Source: Norana najaformis
Lineage: Eukaryota > Annelida > Clitellata > Crassiclitellata > Hormogastridae
NCBI GenBank assembly: GCA_964023275.1
Contig: OZ029927.1
Span: 14,075,222-14,139,221 of the forward strand
Reading direction: 5' to 3'
DNA: 64,000 nt
The position numbers were made by a program, and so were the translations under genes. The notes under the pieces were generated by a model. That model saw nothing but the letters and a program-made list of their open reading frames with translations, was not told where the DNA came from and searched no databases. This document shows positions 1-64,000 of this stretch, piece by piece (the stretch's first letter is position 1; the number at the start of each line of letters is the position of its first letter).

Positions 1-89
1 TTAGGTAGGGGACTAGATTAAAAGATAAACTGTAGAAAGGAAGGATTCGTTGGGATCTTTTCTGACGTAAAACTTCTATTTCGAAGCTG

Positions 90-159
90 CTTTTTCCCAC
101 GACTTGCATTTCTTCGGGCGCTGTAGAAATCTCGAGATAGCGATTACGATTACGATTAC
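90..159 (+). repeat. SINE family A, 3' end
   Basis: Contains GCGCTGTAGAAATCTCGAG followed by a tail of TTACGA repeats. The same end occurs near 4190 (reverse), 26060, 26800 and 40680 (reverse), so this is a dispersed retroposon rather than a local motif. Confidence 0.6.
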
Positions 160-349
160 TTCCTGTGCATGAAGTCATTGAATTGTTACAGACGTCGTCT
201 TGGGCTGAACTTTCAGTCGTAAGTCAGTTGCTATAAAATCTGTTAAAAAATACTGGGGTAAGGATGGGCAGGGCATGTTGATGCGGGCCTCCGTGATGCC
301 CGTTTATATGCTCGTTGTTTTTTCAGGGTGACGATAAAAGTTCAGTATT

Positions 350-454
<105 letters not shown>

Positions 455-825
455 GGTACTGAGAATAAGAGAGGGAGAGGAAGAGACGGGTAGAGAGCTA
501 GACCGACATATACAGAAAGACAGCGATACAAAGAGAAACAAGGAGAGACAGAGACGGAGAGAGGGAGCGAGAAAGAGAGAAAGAGAGACAGAGTGAGATA
601 ATGGAAGCAAGAAGGAGAGACAGAGAGACATAGAGAAGGAGAAAGCGAGCGGCAAAAGCATACTTCCATGTCTATTGCTGTCATTTCTCATGTGTTATTT
701 CGGCTTCAGTTTTCAGCTTGAACACGACGCGTCGTGATAAAAAGTCTATCAAGAAAGGACACAATGAGCCCTTCGGCCGGTCCAAAATCTTAATGATGCT
801 TGTAACTACCGACTCCACTGTATTG

Positions 826-1020
826 CTGGCTGACTGGCTGGCTGGCTGGCTGGCTAACTGACTGACCCACTGACTGACCGACTGACCGACTGATTGACTG
901 ACTGACTGACTGATTTTCTCACTGACTGAACGAACAAACGAACTATCGGACAGATGAATGACTGATTCGCCTACTGACTGATTAACTGATTGATTGATTG
1001 ATTGGCGTGCTGGTTGGCTA
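826..1020. repeat. Degenerate CTGG/CTGA tetranucleotide tract
   Basis: Runs of CTGG pass into CTGA and then TGAT units with scattered substitutions, consistent with a decaying tetranucleotide microsatellite. Confidence 0.8.
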
Positions 1021-1267
1021 ACTGATTGGATGGATTGGTGGACGTAATGAGAGGAAAAGTGAAAAGATGGAAAGACGGAGAAATGGAGGAGGATGGGTGG
1101 ATTGACTTGTTTGTTTATTTCTATTTGTTGATTTATAGGTTTACTTAATTTCTTAGCAGAGGAAGAAATGATCCCTTAAGAGTAACGAAACTAAGTTAAA
1201 AATTATCATGATTGACATTTATTTTTAATTACTGGTTTATTTATTAATCACAAAGTACTGATTACAG

Positions 1268-62267
<61,000 letters not shown>

Positions 62268-62296
62268 TCAACAGAATTACAACAGACATGCTTCAT

Positions 62297-62302
62297 AATA
62301 AA
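62297..62302 (+). terminator. OTOF: Proximal polyadenylation signal
   Basis: AATAAA 30 bp after the stop codon, followed by TTTGG and a T-rich stretch about 20 bp on. It would give a very short 3' UTR. Confidence 0.6.
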
Positions 62303-63975
62303 GTCTTTGGTTTAACAATTAATTTTTTCCCAGTGTTTGTTTCGACACATTTGACTGTATGGGCCTGTACTCTGTTTAAAGTGGACACAAAGAATGAAAA
62401 GTATCATGACTGATTTTACTTTCCTTAGTACATTCCTGCCATTCACTTGAAGCGGCGCTATATAAGTGTCCAATTACAATTACACAGAAGTACGCATATT
62501 TAAAATTTGTTATAACATACATTCCTTATACATTCCAGCAGTGAGCAGTATTTAAGCATCTTTGTACCCCTTCTTGGTAGAAATCAGATAAATGTCAAAA
62601 TATGTTACGGGTAATGGTGGAGTAATGGTGGTGGTAGCACATGACAGTCAGCAGTTTTTGAGATTCTCGGAAAGGAGCTATACAAATGTACATGCATAAC
62701 GGGTACCATGATGCAAATGAAAAGCTGGTGGTATTTATCCTCTTAATATTGATGATGGAGTATGTGACAAAATTCCAACACAGGTTCTGCCGATAATGTT
62801 TCATTATTTACCACAGAGCATTAAAAGTTTAACGTTCGCTTCCAGATAGTAATCATTCAGCTAATATTTCTTAAATTTGCTCGTATTCTGCTTGATTCTG
62901 TTTGAAATATATTCTTTAACTCCAGAAATTCAAAACGTCTGGTACTTTGCTTACTTCAAGAATGCTAGTAACTTTGACATACCATGTGACTTGTGGTTAA
63001 AATCTGCATTTTCTTGAACTAATCCACCTTCACCTCACATTTATGTTCATCTCCTTTTTCAGTTTTGTCGCTTACCTGTATGGTATGGGGAAGTTATTGC
63101 TTATCATGCTTCTTTCAACGCTATGTATGGCTTCTGCATTCTTGAACTATCTATTGTATTATTTGTTATTAGTTCTGCAATTATTAGGTGCCACCATCTA
63201 ATGCCTTGAAGGTTAATGCTGCCTTTTACTGCAGGCTCCAGAATTTGAATCTCAATTGGCTTTTCTGACCTTTGATTGAATTATTTGGTTATACAAAGTG
63301 TTCTGAATTGCAAAATTAATTTAAACAAACTAAATTATGGACAAAATGATGTTCTTCTACTCAGACTGAGTAAAACAGTTTCTGAAAAGAATGTTTTAAG
63401 TAATTTTGAGAAGTGTTGCATGCCAACTCGTAAATTTTAAGACTGTATGGTTTCTGACTTGCACGATTTATCAGCTCTTACTCATTTTAAGCTTTTCATC
63501 TGGTGTAAATACAGCAAGAAAGGCCAAAACTGTCAACCTAACGAGAATATTTTGCTAAATGCTAGCCTTAGCTAGTTTTGACATTGAACTGAAGGTATTT
63601 TGTCAATATATTTTAGATCAAGCTGTATAAGTCACAGGATAGTTGGAATTTCTGTTAGTGATTGAAACATCAGCTGCTAAATCCACCATTTTATTTGTTT
63701 TTTTATAGCATTACCATATTTTTGCTTTTTATATATATTGTTCTCTTTCAGTTTTAAAGGGCATTTTATTGCTATTTTTCATTGTCAAATCATTGAGACA
63801 AAATTCATATTTTCATCGTTGTGCCAAATTTTTTTTATAGTTAACAAAATCACATTTACAAACCATTCTGAGTCGTAACTTGAAATCAAACTGTGAACTG
63901 CACAGGTTTCCCAAACCCCTTAATCTCAGTTGTACTTGGTATGTTTTACCATTTACCGCCCAAAGTGACTCAGGC

Positions 63976-63981
63976 AATAAA
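63976..63981 (+). terminator. Possible distal polyadenylation signal
   Basis: AATAAA near the window end; cleavage would fall at or past the edge. Use is unproven. Confidence 0.25.
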
Positions 63982-64000
63982 TGCCAATGTGTACATTTTA

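Larger units (their letters stand above)
62268..64000 (+). other. 3' UTR and downstream flank
   Basis: AT-rich, no second gene seen. A SINE A-like GGCGCTATATAAGTG end with an ATTACAATTAC tail lies at 62452-62485. A proximal and a distal AATAAA bracket the stretch, so it may all be a long 3' UTR or partly intergenic. Confidence 0.5.

Overview
The window comes from an animal (metazoan) genome: a single GT-AG intron-rich gene fills most of it, set in DNA crowded with microsatellites, minisatellites, tRNA-type SINEs and decayed non-LTR retrotransposons. The repeat style suggests a marine invertebrate, but the sequence does not fix the phylum. There is no bacterial-type operon, CRISPR array, rRNA or conventional tRNA gene.

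The one supported protein-coding gene is a complete otoferlin-type (type II) ferlin on the + strand. I assembled 44 coding exons from the ATG at 1268 to the TAG ending at 62267. Every intron starts GT and ends AG, every junction keeps phase, and the exons sum to 6324 nt, or 2107 residues. Domain order is C2A, C2B, a FerI-type segment, C2C, FerA, FerB, C2D, a C2-de-like domain, a charged linker, C2E, C2F and a C-terminal membrane anchor ending in a short lysine-bearing tail. I see no DysF domain, which separates otoferlins from dysferlin and myoferlin. Such proteins are tail-anchored Ca2+/phospholipid-binding factors for vesicle fusion; otoferlin acts at hair-cell synapses in vertebrates.

Layout: 1-1267 is 5' flank or UTR, mostly simple repeats. 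Exon 1 (1268-1346) is followed by an 18.8-kb intron packed with repeats: a tandem array grown from the exon-1 donor, a SINE whose tRNA head has expanded into a minisatellite, a foldback-like element (4558-6046), several LINE 3' remnants and a CpG-rich TATA-containing segment. Exons 2-8 (20138-28008) carry C2A and its linker, exons 9-15 carry C2B and C2C, exons 16-22 the FerA/FerB region, exons 23-29 C2D and C2-de, exons 30-33 the linker, exons 34-37 C2E and exons 38-44 C2F plus the membrane anchor. Intron 29 (6 kb) holds a candidate alternative last exon. 62268-64000 is 3' UTR or flank.

Points worth a second look: the duplicated exon-1 donor; an Asn at a C2B loop-1 position where vertebrate otoferlin has Asp; the possible truncating alternative last exon; an in-frame alternative acceptor in exon 25; repeats that abut splice sites (exons 6, 9, 38, 44); a hAT-type MITE pair with a clear 8-bp target duplication; and the foldback-like element. 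I did not find a convincing new multi-gene system.
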